Translations under genes and position numbers: made by a program
The notes under the pieces: model-generated
Told to the model about the DNA's origin: nothing
The model's database searches: none
What the model saw: only the letters and a program-made list of their open reading frames with translations
Assembly (NCBI GenBank): GCA_963575745.1
Contig: CAUYUJ010012069.1
Span: 1-64,000 of the forward strand
Direction: 5' to 3'
DNA from: Prorocentrum cordatum
Taxonomy: Eukaryota > Sar > Dinophyceae > Prorocentrales > Prorocentraceae
DNA: 64,000 nt
Shown here: positions 10,547-21,100 of the stretch, piece after piece
How the letters are laid out: each line of letters begins with the position of its first letter
Numbering within the stretch: position 1 is the stretch's first letter

Positions 10547-11990
10547 ACCCGCGACCGCTTTGGATGCCCCAAGAAGACCTCCTCCTATTCCTCCTCATCC
10601 TCCTCCTCCTTCTCTCCCTTTTCCCCTGGCGCTCCTCCTTCATCCTCGTGCCCCCGCTCCTGCTGGTGATTCTCCTCCTGCCCCTCCTCGCGTTTCCAAG
10701 CGCTCAGGGCCCGTCAGCCGTCAGGGGCCCGCCCAGGACGCAGGGCCCACTGGGGGGAGGTGGATTCGATTCGATTCGCACGCCCATATTATTCGATTGT
10801 CCTGAGGGGGGGGGGGGGCGGAGGAGGAGGGGGGGGAGCAGCAGCAAGCGCAGGAGTAGAGGAGACCGACGAGGAAAAGCAGCAACATGAGGGATACGAC
10901 GGCGGCGGCGGCGGCGACATCGGCGACCTGACGACGATGATGCCGGCGCGGCGTCTCTGAGTTTCTGACTCAGCTTCTGCTCCCGTTTCCCCCGGGAGTC
11001 AGAGTACACTATCAATATATTCTGATGTGAGGTCCACAACTTCCACAATTGATGCACTGGCACTGGTCGGCCTGGGCGACGGCGACAGTGTGTCTGCAGC
11101 AGTCGCACGGCCACTAGACGCGGGCGAAGAAAAACAGGCTCGCTGACCACTCTGGATTCGCCAGCTTGAAGGCCTTTGAGCTTGCAGAGCCAGACGCCTG
11201 TAGGGTATTTGCGCCATGTGACACGCTGGCGCTTCACAGGAATGTCGGGCAAGAGGAGTAGATTCTCTTCGGACCACAAGCCGCCATGGGTCTCGTCACG
11301 GACTCGACGGTTGGACAGGTCAGCTGAGGGCGAATCCAGAATCCTGGAACGGGCCTTAGAAGTCATGTGGGTTCTCGGATGACGGACCTCACCTAAGCCA
11401 AAAAAGGGCTACGCAACCGAAAAAACAAGTGGTGGTGGTGGTGGTGGTGGTGGTGGTGGTTGGTAGTGGTCGTGGTAGTGGTAGTTACCGCAGTAGTAAT
11501 ATAATGGCAGTGGCGGTCTGGCAGTGCAATTTGCGGTGGTAGTGCGGTAGCGTTGGCAGTGGCAGTGGGAATATTAGTGGTGGAAGTAGATGCATTGGCA
11601 TAAGTCGGGTAGTGGAGGGTAGCATGATGAGATATGAGGACCCCCATTCCAAGAACACCTGGCGAACCTCCACATCATGCTCCTCCTTCCGGTCCTTCAT
11701 CCCCCACTTCCTCCGACTGTTCCCCTTCTACCTCCTCCAACTCCTCGTGCCATCTACGATCCTCGTCTTCCTCTTTGTCTGTATTTTCCCAGTCCTCCTC
11801 TCCCCGCGACTCTCACGGTTGGGTGCGCTCCCTTGCGGGGAAGATGGGAAGAAGGAGGAGCGCGAAGGAGGGGGGAGGAGAAGAACTTGGAGGAGGATGG
11901 GCGGGGTAGGTGGAGGAGGACGAGTCCGCGAGCAACTGGGGGAGGGGGAAGGCAAGAGGAGAATGAGCAGCATCTGCTTCGAGGTGACAT
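10547..11990. other. Non-coding: CTC-rich, GA-rich and GGT simple repeats
   Basis: The stretch begins with CTC/TCC-rich sequence (10576-10690), has a long G run and GGA-rich tract (10806-10850), a GGC cluster (10900-10922) and a (GGT)n tract at 11430-11461. Several degenerate GGT/AGT arrays follow to about 11600. From 11830 to 11960 it is GGA-rich. I see no supported gene. Confidence 0.6.
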
Positions 11991-12004
11991 CATCCCCGTC
12001 GGGA

Positions 12005-12617
12005 TCCCCGTGTCTGCGCAAATCACTGTGCAGCTCAGCTACCATCGAGACAAAATTCGAAACAAACTCACATGGACTCTCGCATTGACCTGACTCCTGA
12101 AGCAACGCACTGGGCTCAATCATGCCCTGCAACATCGACCAGAACTTCGACGCTGGATGTTCAACTCCACGCACGTTCTTGCAGCACTCGGCGTAGGACT
12201 TGAATGACTCTACGGGGGCCGTGGACGAATGCAGCGAGCCCGTGCGGAAGCTGATGACATTGGAATCGCCGAGCGTGCGCTCAACGATGATGCACCCCAT
12301 CGGCAAGAAGGAAGTGGATTCTGGGCCAGCGATGCCCTTGTGGATCTTCCCACCAGTCTCTTTGTACACGTCGAGGCTCTCCTTGGAGTTCAAAGAGTTG
12401 ACGATCCCCTGGGCGAACTCCTCGACGGTGCTGAAGTCCTTCATCTCCGTGCCCACTTTCGTGGCGTAGGCCAGCAGGTCCGTCCACGACAACACTGCAT
12501 ATTCGCGCTGGCCTGCGATCGTGCAACGCATAGTCGCATGGCCATGCTTCTCCAAGCCCGTATACGAAGCCCCCGACGAGCACGCGAACAAGCTGACCGA
12601 CTCGACTGCCTTCACGG
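12005..12617 (-). CDS. Exon of an unidentified gene, similar in layout to the C-terminus of the gene at 14.1 kb
   Basis: An exon-like open frame starts after an acceptor-like ATAG (GCC GTG AAG from 12617) and reads with balanced amino acid use to about 12005 (EFVSNFVSMVAELHSDL, then DGDDVTSKQM). Beyond that the frame becomes Leu/Pro/Ser low complexity, so the exon probably ends there. It carries KGIAGPESTSFLPMGCIIVE, which resembles the AGESIYAPPGWLVG block of the 14.1-kb protein, where a cupin or JmjC-like barrel is possible. It may be a paralogous fragment of that family. No start codon or full gene is visible, and the function is unknown. Confidence 0.45.
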
Positions 12618-12659
12618 CCTATCAAAGATCGGCTTTGCACTAGAACGGGGTGCTGAGAG

Positions 12660-13140
12660 CGGGGGGGGCCCTGCCAGCTCAGTTCCACCTCCTCCTCTCC
12701 TCGTCCCTCCTCCTCCTCCTCCTCCTCATCCGCCTCGTCGTCCTCCTCCGCCTTGTCATCGTCGTCCTCCTTCTCCTCCCTCCTCGTCCTCCTCCTCCCT
12801 CCTCGTCCTCCTCCCTCCTCGTCCTCCTCCTCCTCCTCGCCCTTTTCTCGTCGTCGCCCTCCTCTCCCTCGTCGCCCGCCGGCCAGCCCGCCAGCCCGCC
12901 CGCCGGCCCGCCCGCCGCCGGCCGGCCAGCGGGGTTTAGGAGGAAGCAGCTGGCAGAGGAGGAGGCGGGAGAGGAGGATCCAAGAGCTCCCGAATCCCAA
13001 AGGGAGAGAAGGCGGAGAGGGGGAGGAAAAAGGAAAGACAGAGAGGGAGAGGGGTCAAGGAAGGGAAGAGGAAGGGGAGGGGGAGGAGGGAGGAGGAGGA
13101 AGAGGAGGAGGGGCTGGAGGCTGGAGAGGGTCAGGAATGC
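12660..13140. repeat. CTC-rich then GGA-rich low-complexity tract
   Basis: CTC/CCT triplets dominate 12680-12870, then CCCGCCGG repeats (12878-12932), then GGA/GAGG purine-rich DNA (12950-13115). The C-rich and G-rich halves are roughly inverted. No gene. Confidence 0.8.
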
Positions 13141-13143
13141 TGT

Positions 13144-13877
13144 CCGCCACCGTGCCTGTCTAGCAGGGCTTCTGTAGTCTTCTAAGGGCCCCCCCCACGT
13201 GCCACGGAGTTCTGATTGCACCCCCACTATTCCCAGGGGGTCCCTGGGCGGCCATGGCGCCCTGGCGCCTCCCTAGGGCTCTCCAGGGCTGACATGGCGA
13301 TCCAAGAAGCCCACCCTGGCCGCCAGGAAGGCCCACGATGCCTCCAAGACGGCCCAAGATAGCCCCCATACGGCCCAAGAGGCCTCCATGCCAAGACGCC
13401 CCAAGAGGCCTGCAAGAGCCCTGCCAAGAGGTCCCCAAGAGGCAAAATTCTGTGAGTTTCCTTTGGTTTTTGACAGATGTTGGCATTCTCGCCTTTTCGG
13501 CTTCCCGACGCTCCAAGACCCTAGAGGCTCCCAGTAACGCCCCAAGACGGCCCAAGAGGACCCCAAGACGGCCCAGGAATGTCCCAAGACGGCCCAAGAG
13601 GCCTCCAAGACGGCCCAAGAGGCCCCCAAGACGGCTCCAAGATGGGGCCTAGGCGAGGAGCCCGAACGGACATCTCGAGCCTTCGGCCCCGAGAGGCCTC
13701 AAGGAAGCCCCAAGAAGCTCCCAAGAGGTTCGCAAGAGGCCCCCAGGCGGCCCCAAGAGGCCCCAAGAACCACCCAGGAGGCCCCCAGGAGGCTCTCGAG
13801 AGGCCTCAAAACGCCTCCGACGGCATCCGAACGAACAGCCAAGAGGCCTATAACCCACAACCCAGGCACGGTGGCGG
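13144..13877. mobile_element. Inverted-repeat element, copy 1 (about 735 bp)
   Basis: It is bounded by a perfect 15-bp inverted repeat, CCGCCACCGTGCCTG at 13144-13158 and its reverse complement at 13863-13877. The interior has no coding sense. It consists of a conserved leader (TTCTGTAGTCTTC to GGCGGCCATGGCGCC) and degenerate CCAAGACGG / CCCAAGAGGCC units of 10-12 bp. Copies lie at about 42040-42818 and 59585-60287. Similarity with the 42-kb copy continues for about 20 bp past the right repeat (GACTYGCCGTAGGCAGCT), so the true right end may lie near 13895. No clear target-site duplication was found. A MITE-like or introner-like non-autonomous element is the best reading. Confidence 0.6.
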
Positions 13878-14109
13878 GACTCGCCGTAGGCAGCTGGTAT
13901 GTGTTTCACATTGGCGCCCTGGCGCGCCCCACGCCAGCGTCGTTGCTTGTTCATTGGTTCGTTGCGTCCTGAAACGGCGGACGCGGCCGAGCAGCCACGA
14001 GCCATCTACCATCTGCCCACAGCGACGCCACCTGCCCACAGTGCACGTGCACTGACCTTTGACAGCTGGCAGCTCATCGCTCGACGTCGGACTTGGCAGC
14101 AGCTGCAAC

Positions 14110-17100
14110 TCAGGAGGACGGCCCAGGCGGTGCCTTCGCCGACACAGACAGCACGTCCAACAGCTTGCTCGCCTGAGACGCGATGCTTCTCTCGCCCTCC
14201 ATCGTCTTCAGATCTGCAAGCGTTGCTGGATCGACCTTCGGGAAGAAACACTTCCGGACGCCAGAGGCTGGCTGATTGTTGGCAGGGGTGATTCCCACCA
14301 ACCACCCTGGAGGCGCGTAAATGCTCTCGCCCGCAGTGATCGTGGCGCGGTAAAGGTTGCAGTGCACATCTTGATCAGGGCCAGCCAACTTCTTGGCGGT
14401 CTCGGCGTCCATATTCTGCATCAGCGCGGCGAAGGCGTGGAGGCTGCGAGCCTTCAAAGCCTTCAGGTCGACCTCCGTGGACTCGGGAACCGTGAAGTCG
14501 CCCATCGAAGCCCTGCCGAACAGCTTGAGCGGGTCGACGAGCAGCACGTGGATGCTGCCAGACACAATGTACCTGACAGAGCCGAACAAACTCGGCTCGA
14601 ACCAGTAGCGGACGTAGTTCGGGTAGTAACCGAAAAGGAAAGTCTTGCGGACCTCTGCGAGCGCATTGCCGTCCACTAAGTCCGCGAGGACCCACTCGGC
14701 GGGGGCCATCTTCTGGATCCAGTCCTGAATGTCGTTGGCGCCTTGCTTGGGCTGCAGAATGTGCTGGACGGCGTTCTCCGCGCACTTGGCAGACAAGAAA
14801 CCTGTCTCCTCGGAGTTCCACTTGGCCCAGAAGCCCTCGATGACGCCCCCCTGCTTGTCGGCGCAAGCTGTCCACGTATTGCTCTGCTTCAACTTGAAAG
14901 GCAAGTCGAACGGCGCGTGAGACTTCAAGTGCTCATTGTAGGCATCCTCGTCGACCAGATCTTGAACGGCCCTATGTCCCAAGGTAGTCCAGTCCAGCGC
15001 AAAGTTGGCCGTGTTCTTCGTGGACTGCAGCTTCGTCTTGGCATTCTCAACGTCTGCTTCAAGCTTTTCCTTTGCCTTCTCCTCGGCCTCTTTCCTCTCC
15101 TGATCCAGCTCCCTCTTCTGAGCAGTTGCCGCCCTGGTGGCACGCCGTCTCAATGCCTTGTGCGACTGGTCCAACGCGAACCTGAGCTGGCCGATCATTT
15201 CCTTCTGCTGGTCCACGGTCGTAGTCAGGCTGTCGAGCTCCACCTGGTTCTGCGCGGTCCCAATCGAGTTCATCAAGGCAGTCATCCAGCTCGAGCTTAG
15301 GAACTCAATAGCATTCTCGACGGGAAGCATAGCGATGCATTTGAAGCCAGCTTGCAGAATGGTGCAGTGCACGACGGCGGCCTGCTCCTCAGTCAGTGTG
15401 AACTCCGCCAACGGCTCGGACTTCTCATTATCAGCTTTCTTTTCCGCTTTCGCTCCATCGACCTCGCCCTTCTCCTCCTCGGTCTGAACCTCTGGCTTCT
15501 CAGACGCCTCATCTGTAGACTGCATCGTCACGTCTGGCTTCGTCGTCGTCTCCCCGAAGAGTTCCTTCGTCTTGCCCTTGAGCGCGTCGAACAGCTTCGC
15601 CCTGAAGTTCTCGGCGTTGCTGGCGCTGGCCGCGAGGTAGTCGAGGCGGAAGTTGGGTGAGTCAGAGAACGGCCCTTTCGAGATATCCACGTAGGTCTTC
15701 ACCACTTTCTTGGCGTCGTTCTGCTTCGGATCGAAGCGGCAGCGCAAGTATAAGCCAGACGCGACCAGGCGCTCCTCCAGGGTTTGACTCTCCTCAGGGC
15801 TGTCCTCCCACACCTCAGCCTGCGACTGGAGGGTGACCGCAGCGTCGGCCATACTGTTCTCCAACTTGGTCCACAGGAGTTGAATGCCTTGTTGCGCCGC
15901 CCTCTTGGCAGCCATCCGACTGACCTTCACGTCCGAGATGTCCGCTGTCGTCTTCTTAGTGCCCTTATCATCGATGCCGCTCTTGTTGTCCCTCTCCTTG
16001 GCCCGTTTGCCATCTGGCGTGGTGTTGGTGGCGGCGGCGGGCCTTGGCTGCAGTAAGCCCGCGCTCCCTGCCGTCGATCGCAACGCCTCCATGACGCCGA
16101 AACTGTCTTTCTGATCCGTCGCACTGGCAGGGATCGTCACGGCGTCGCTCGTCAGGGGCCGGTGAATTTCCCCGCTCAGCGAGGCGGTGGCGCTGAACGG
16201 GCGTTTGAAGCCCCTCGAAGCCTCGGCTCTCATCTGGTTAATCGTCTCCTGGTCGATCTTGCAGTTGCTCTTCGTGCTGTGGGTGAGCCCCTTGTCCTCG
16301 CACTTGCCCTGCCTGTCGTCCAAGGAGTCCTGGCCGAAAAGGTTCTTCGGCAACCGCAGGCGCTGCTTAGACCAAGACGGCCCATCTTCGTCGCGACCAA
16401 CGTCTGGGTCGGCCTTCTGCCCCCCCCAATGCGCTTTGGATTTCTCGGGCGCCCATTTACGGAGGTTCTCCATCATTGCCATGCAGATCTCCTCGTCCAC
16501 TTTCAACTTTCCCGTACTATTCCAAGACTCCTGACGGTGCCCCTCCGAGTGGACAAACTGGGAGAAGTTGACTCCGTTCTTCCTGACCGTGCGTTTGCCT
16601 CCGTTCATGGTCTCCTTGCTGGCAATTTCGCATAATAAGGCAATAGCTTGGTTAACCATCCTCCATGATCCATTCTTGCGCTCAGTCCTTGGTTCGCCAC
16701 GCCCCGTCCCGAGAGGTAACGAATCACGAAAGGCGACCAGTGATCAGCTAGATCGGATGGGCAACTGGCGATCTGATATTGGTCTGATGTTCGAAAGGCG
16801 ATCAGTATTCAGCCTGATCGGATGGGCGATCGGCGATCTGTTATTGGTCTGATGTTCGATCATTCGATCGGCGATCGATGTGATTTTCGCGCGATCGAAG
16901 ATCGAGGATCGATGCTGCAGGGAAGCCCCCCGAAGCCATGATGAAGTGATGAAGCTGCGCCAATCATCGACCAACTGCTGACTGAGCGCTGCACTCGTCA
17001 CCGAAGAGCTTTATGACAAGGTCGTAGTCTGAGCCCTCAATCACGCCATTCTCGTCCTCCTCGGCATCAGGGTTATCCTCGGGCGGCGCCTTGCCGGCAT

Positions 17101-17359
17101 CGGAGGTGGCCTTCTTGTAGGCGACGTCGTAGGCTTTCTTGTGCTTTGGGCAGAGGCGACCATTCTTGGGCGGATCCTTACAGCACGCGCACTCGAGAAG
17201 TTTCTTGGGGCCAGTCTTGCTGGCGCCGCTGCCTCGGCTCCTTGCAGTCTCACCGGAAGAAGTGGCATCTGGCTGGCATCGTTGAGCAAGCGCGAAAGTT
17301 ACCTCCGACGGAGCCTGGAAATCAAGGGCACACTTCGCCTCCGACTTCGACTCCGACAT
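14110..17359 (-). CDS. Two-exon unidentified protein: Cys/His motif, coiled coil, cupin-like C-terminus
   Basis: Exon 1 begins with ATG at 17357-17359 (MSESKSEAKC). It holds a small zinc-binding-like motif (CACCKDPPKNGRLCPKHKKAYD, given here as Cys-x2-CC, later Cys-x2-His) and ends near 16985. An intron of about 320 bp with GATCGG repeats follows. Exon 2 is open from about 16662 to the TGA at 14110-14112 and encodes about 850 residues. These are a Lys-rich N-terminal part, a charged coiled coil (about residues 476-550 from 16659), and a C-terminal part with YIVSGSIHVLLVDP and, near residue 780, AGESIYAPPGWLVG. The last resembles the G-D-x-x-x-x-P-x-G-W turn of cupin/JmjC barrels, but the metal-ligand set is not evident. 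The same Cys/His motif opens the broken gene at 48.7-51.3 kb. The function is unknown; this is probably a dinoflagellate multicopy family. Confidence 0.6.
16742..16915. repeat. GATCGG-rich tandem repeat inside the intron
   Basis: Two diverged copies of a roughly 70-bp unit (GATCGGATGGGCRAYYGGCG, then GTCTGATGTTCG; about 16750-16795 and 16818-16858) are followed by a run of CGATCGGCGATCGATG-type overlapping palindromes. It lies in the intron of the 14.1-17.4 kb gene. No function is evident. Confidence 0.6.
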
Positions 17360-17878
<519 letters not shown>

Positions 17879-18045
17879 GGACAAGTAGGCGGACCAGGGT
17901 CCGTCCGCGAGGCGCACTGCGGTGCGACAACTCGCCAAACACTATTTGCGGCGGTGCAGCCATGAGATACGAGGGCGGGCAACAAACCCCCTCCCCCGGC
18001 GCAATGCGACAGACGCTACAGACGGCGGACAGACGGTGAAGATCT

Positions 18046-18105
18046 CACGTGTCAGACCGCGTGACGAAGAAGGCCCCAACAAGAAAGGCGACGTGCTGAC
18101 ACGTG
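18046..18105 (-). other. 3-prime UTR hairpin of the LINE
   Basis: CACGTGTCAG at 18046-18055 and its exact reverse complement CTGACACGTG at 18096-18105 form a 10-bp stem with a 40-base loop. The stem starts 1-2 bases after the ORF2 stop codon (18107-18109). LINE reverse transcriptases often recognise a 3-prime UTR stem-loop to prime cDNA, so this is a candidate recognition element. That role is inference. Confidence 0.55.
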
Positions 18106-18106
18106 G

Positions 18107-21100
18107 CTAGGCGGCTTGGCAGACCGCCAGTTGGGCGCTTGGCCGCAACGCGGCGCGCAGGGACGGGGCACCCCCCGCCCCCACGCCCTGACACCGTGGA
18201 CGCGGGGCCACGCGTACACACGGGCAGGCAGAGAGGAGGAGATTAGCGCGGGGCACCAGGCGGAGCGCCGCGGAGCGATGACAGCATAGCTTGGAGGGCG
18301 AGTGGCGGCGCAGCACCATCGGGCGAGGGCGTAAGCAGCTCGGCGAAGGCACGCCCGGCGCGGTGGAGGCGCTGGAGCAGAGGGCCTTGACGGGCTTGAG
18401 CAGCGGCAAGGTCGGCGGCGAGAGCAGCGCACCTCTGCTGCAGAGCGGCCATAGACTGGGACAGCTCGGTTTCGCGGTCGGTGAGGGGCGGCTGCTCAGT
18501 GCCTGCGGCCGGGGGCCTCGTGGCAGGGACGAGGTCATCGGTGCGCCTGGCCAGCCCTTGAGAGGCGACTGGAGGGTAACACGCGGTCCCAGGGCTGGAG
18601 CCGCTAGGGCCACGCCCCGTGAGGACGGAAGAGCCGCGTCCTCGCACCCAGCAACAGTGAAAGCGTGGACGGGGTGCGACGGCCTGACTGGCTCGGTGCC
18701 CTGCGGGGGGGCTAGAGCCGCCCCCGCGGGCTGGCGCTGGTGGGGGGACGGGGTGGGTGGCACGGTGGGACCAATCATGATGCCGTGCGGGGGCTCGGAG
18801 GTCGGCCGCGTGGTCGGGTGGCGTCTCGATGGAGCGGCATCGTCGGCAGCGTGGGGTGTCGGCGGGGCGTCGTCTATGCTGCCACTCAATCCGAGGGGAT
18901 CATAAAGGTCCTCGTCGGCGTCTTGACGGTGAGCGACATCATCATGTGGGTGCGATGTCGCTCTCGGTGGCGGAGTCGCGGTGGGCGTCGAGAGGTTGCC
19001 CGACGGGGCAGGGTTGGCGCTGGCTGGGCCGTCGTCCAAGAAGTCCAATCCCCCGCCGAAGCCGAACGGGTCGTCCTCCTGTTCATCGAGCATCGCCCGT
19101 TGGGCCTCGGCCCAGAGCTCATCCGGGTCTTGCGGGATGAATGGTCCAGCCGCGGGTGGTGCCTGGTCCAACAGCAGGGGGTTCGGTTCCATTTTGCTGA
19201 GTTCCGCTGCTGTAAACCCAGCCCTGCGGTGTGGGAGCGGCAGAGTACGGTGTCTGGGCTCGTAGATAGCGACAGCAACCCCATGAAGCACGGTCGCTTG
19301 GCGATGTCGTGTTTTGGCAGCTTCAACAATGTCGTCAGGAAGGTTGTGCGTGCGTGCCGCCGCTGTGGCAAGGGCGTCGGCCTGACGGTTGAACTCCTCC
19401 GCGATGGGCCCGATGAGCCCAAGGTCGATGCCCAGGTCTCCCAGGTGGCTGGCGATTTTTTCGACGCGAAACATGTTGGGCTTGGCCATAAAACATCGGT
19501 GGATCTTTTCCCAGAGCTCCGCGTGCGTGCCCTGCGGCGCTGGATGTCCGTCGATGATGCTTTGGAACCCATCGACCACCGCCTGGTTGTCCACGAAAAC
19601 GTGCACGGGCCGTTCGGCACATGCCGTAAGGTGGACAATGGCGAGGGTCTCCGCAACCTGGGCGTTCTGCGTTAGGCCGTGAACGCGTGCACTGTAGTTC
19701 ATGCGGTGGTCGATGCCGTAGTAGACGCCGTAACCCGCTCGTGCTAGCAATGGGATGGCTTGGTTGGTGCACGCACCGTCCGTGGCAGCGTAGACCCATG
19801 TCCAACCAGTGTCGTAGTCAAGGTAGGTGGTGTAGGTGTCCTGGGCTGAAGCCGCAGGATCACCCTCAGGGGAGGGCCGCGGAATGGGCTGTGGCAGCGG
19901 GTCCCTCGCGAGGTCGGCCTGCAGGTCGAGGAGGGCTGGGTCTTCGTCGAAGAGCCCGCAGTGTCTTGTGTGCGGCGGAAGACGGGCCCACTGGTCGTCA
20001 CTGATGAGGGTGGTGAGAGGGAGTCTTTCTCGGGCCCAGCACTTGCAGTCGCGGACAGTGTGCTCCTGAGTTTCCTCTTCCTCGTCGCAGTAGCGGCACA
20101 TGGGGCTGGGGTCTGCCGACGTGTTTGATCGGGATCGTCGCTGTTGGGTGTGGTCCCCGCCCGACAGGTAGTTCAGGAGGAGCGCCAGCTGCCAGGCAGT
20201 GCATTTGGCTGCTCCTTTAGTTCGCGCGAGCCACGTGCTGGCGAAGAGGTCAAGGCCCTGTCTGACAGAGGCGAGGTAGCCAAGGTCGTGTCGCCGTGGC
20301 TTGATCCTCCGCAGAAATGCCCTGCGTTGTGAGGCCCGCAGCATGTGCAGGAAGGCGTTTTGGGGTAAATTCAGCCAGCTGATCTGGCAGCCCCAGTCGT
20401 CGTACATGATGCCAAATGTGGGCCAGGTCCATCGGAGCTGCTGGAGCGACTGGACGAGTCGTCCGACGGGTCCTCCACCAAACAGGGTCTGGACGTGGTG
20501 TTGGAGGTCTCTGGCGAGCCCGCAGAGTGTAACGTCGCGGTTAACCTGTCGCCGCAGGCACAGGAATGCTTCACGCTGCGTGATGGCGTCGATCTCAAGG
20601 GCGTGTCCCGGGACGCACACGGCCATGAGAGTCCAGAACTCGACCCACTTGTTCCCCTTGGGGCGGATAGCCGCCTTGAGGGCGTGGTTGTAGGCAGTCT
20701 TGGCTGGGCCTGATGGTGCTTGAATGTCGGTGCCCGTGGTGCAGACGCTGGCAGCCAGGGAACGGGCGTGCCGCGCCTTGATAAGCATCGGCGATGGGAG
20801 CTTGCCAATGCGCGGCAGGCGGATAGTCGCCCTCCGTACACGGGCGTCTGCGGTGGCCGTGAGGTTAAGCGCGGCTGGAGCCGGCGCTGCCTCTGCGTTG
20901 ATGTAACTCCCGACGAGCTTGAAGGAATCGACCACACGTAGGGGGCGATCCGCCAGTGTGAGCTGGGTAACGGCGGCGTGAAGCTCGTCGGTGAGCGCCC
21001 ACCCTGCCACTTTACCAGGGTGAATGCGTTGACCTGAGAATCGATCAAACTTGGCGGTTTCGTCGAGAGATTTCTGCAGCTCAGAAGCGGTGTGGGTAGT

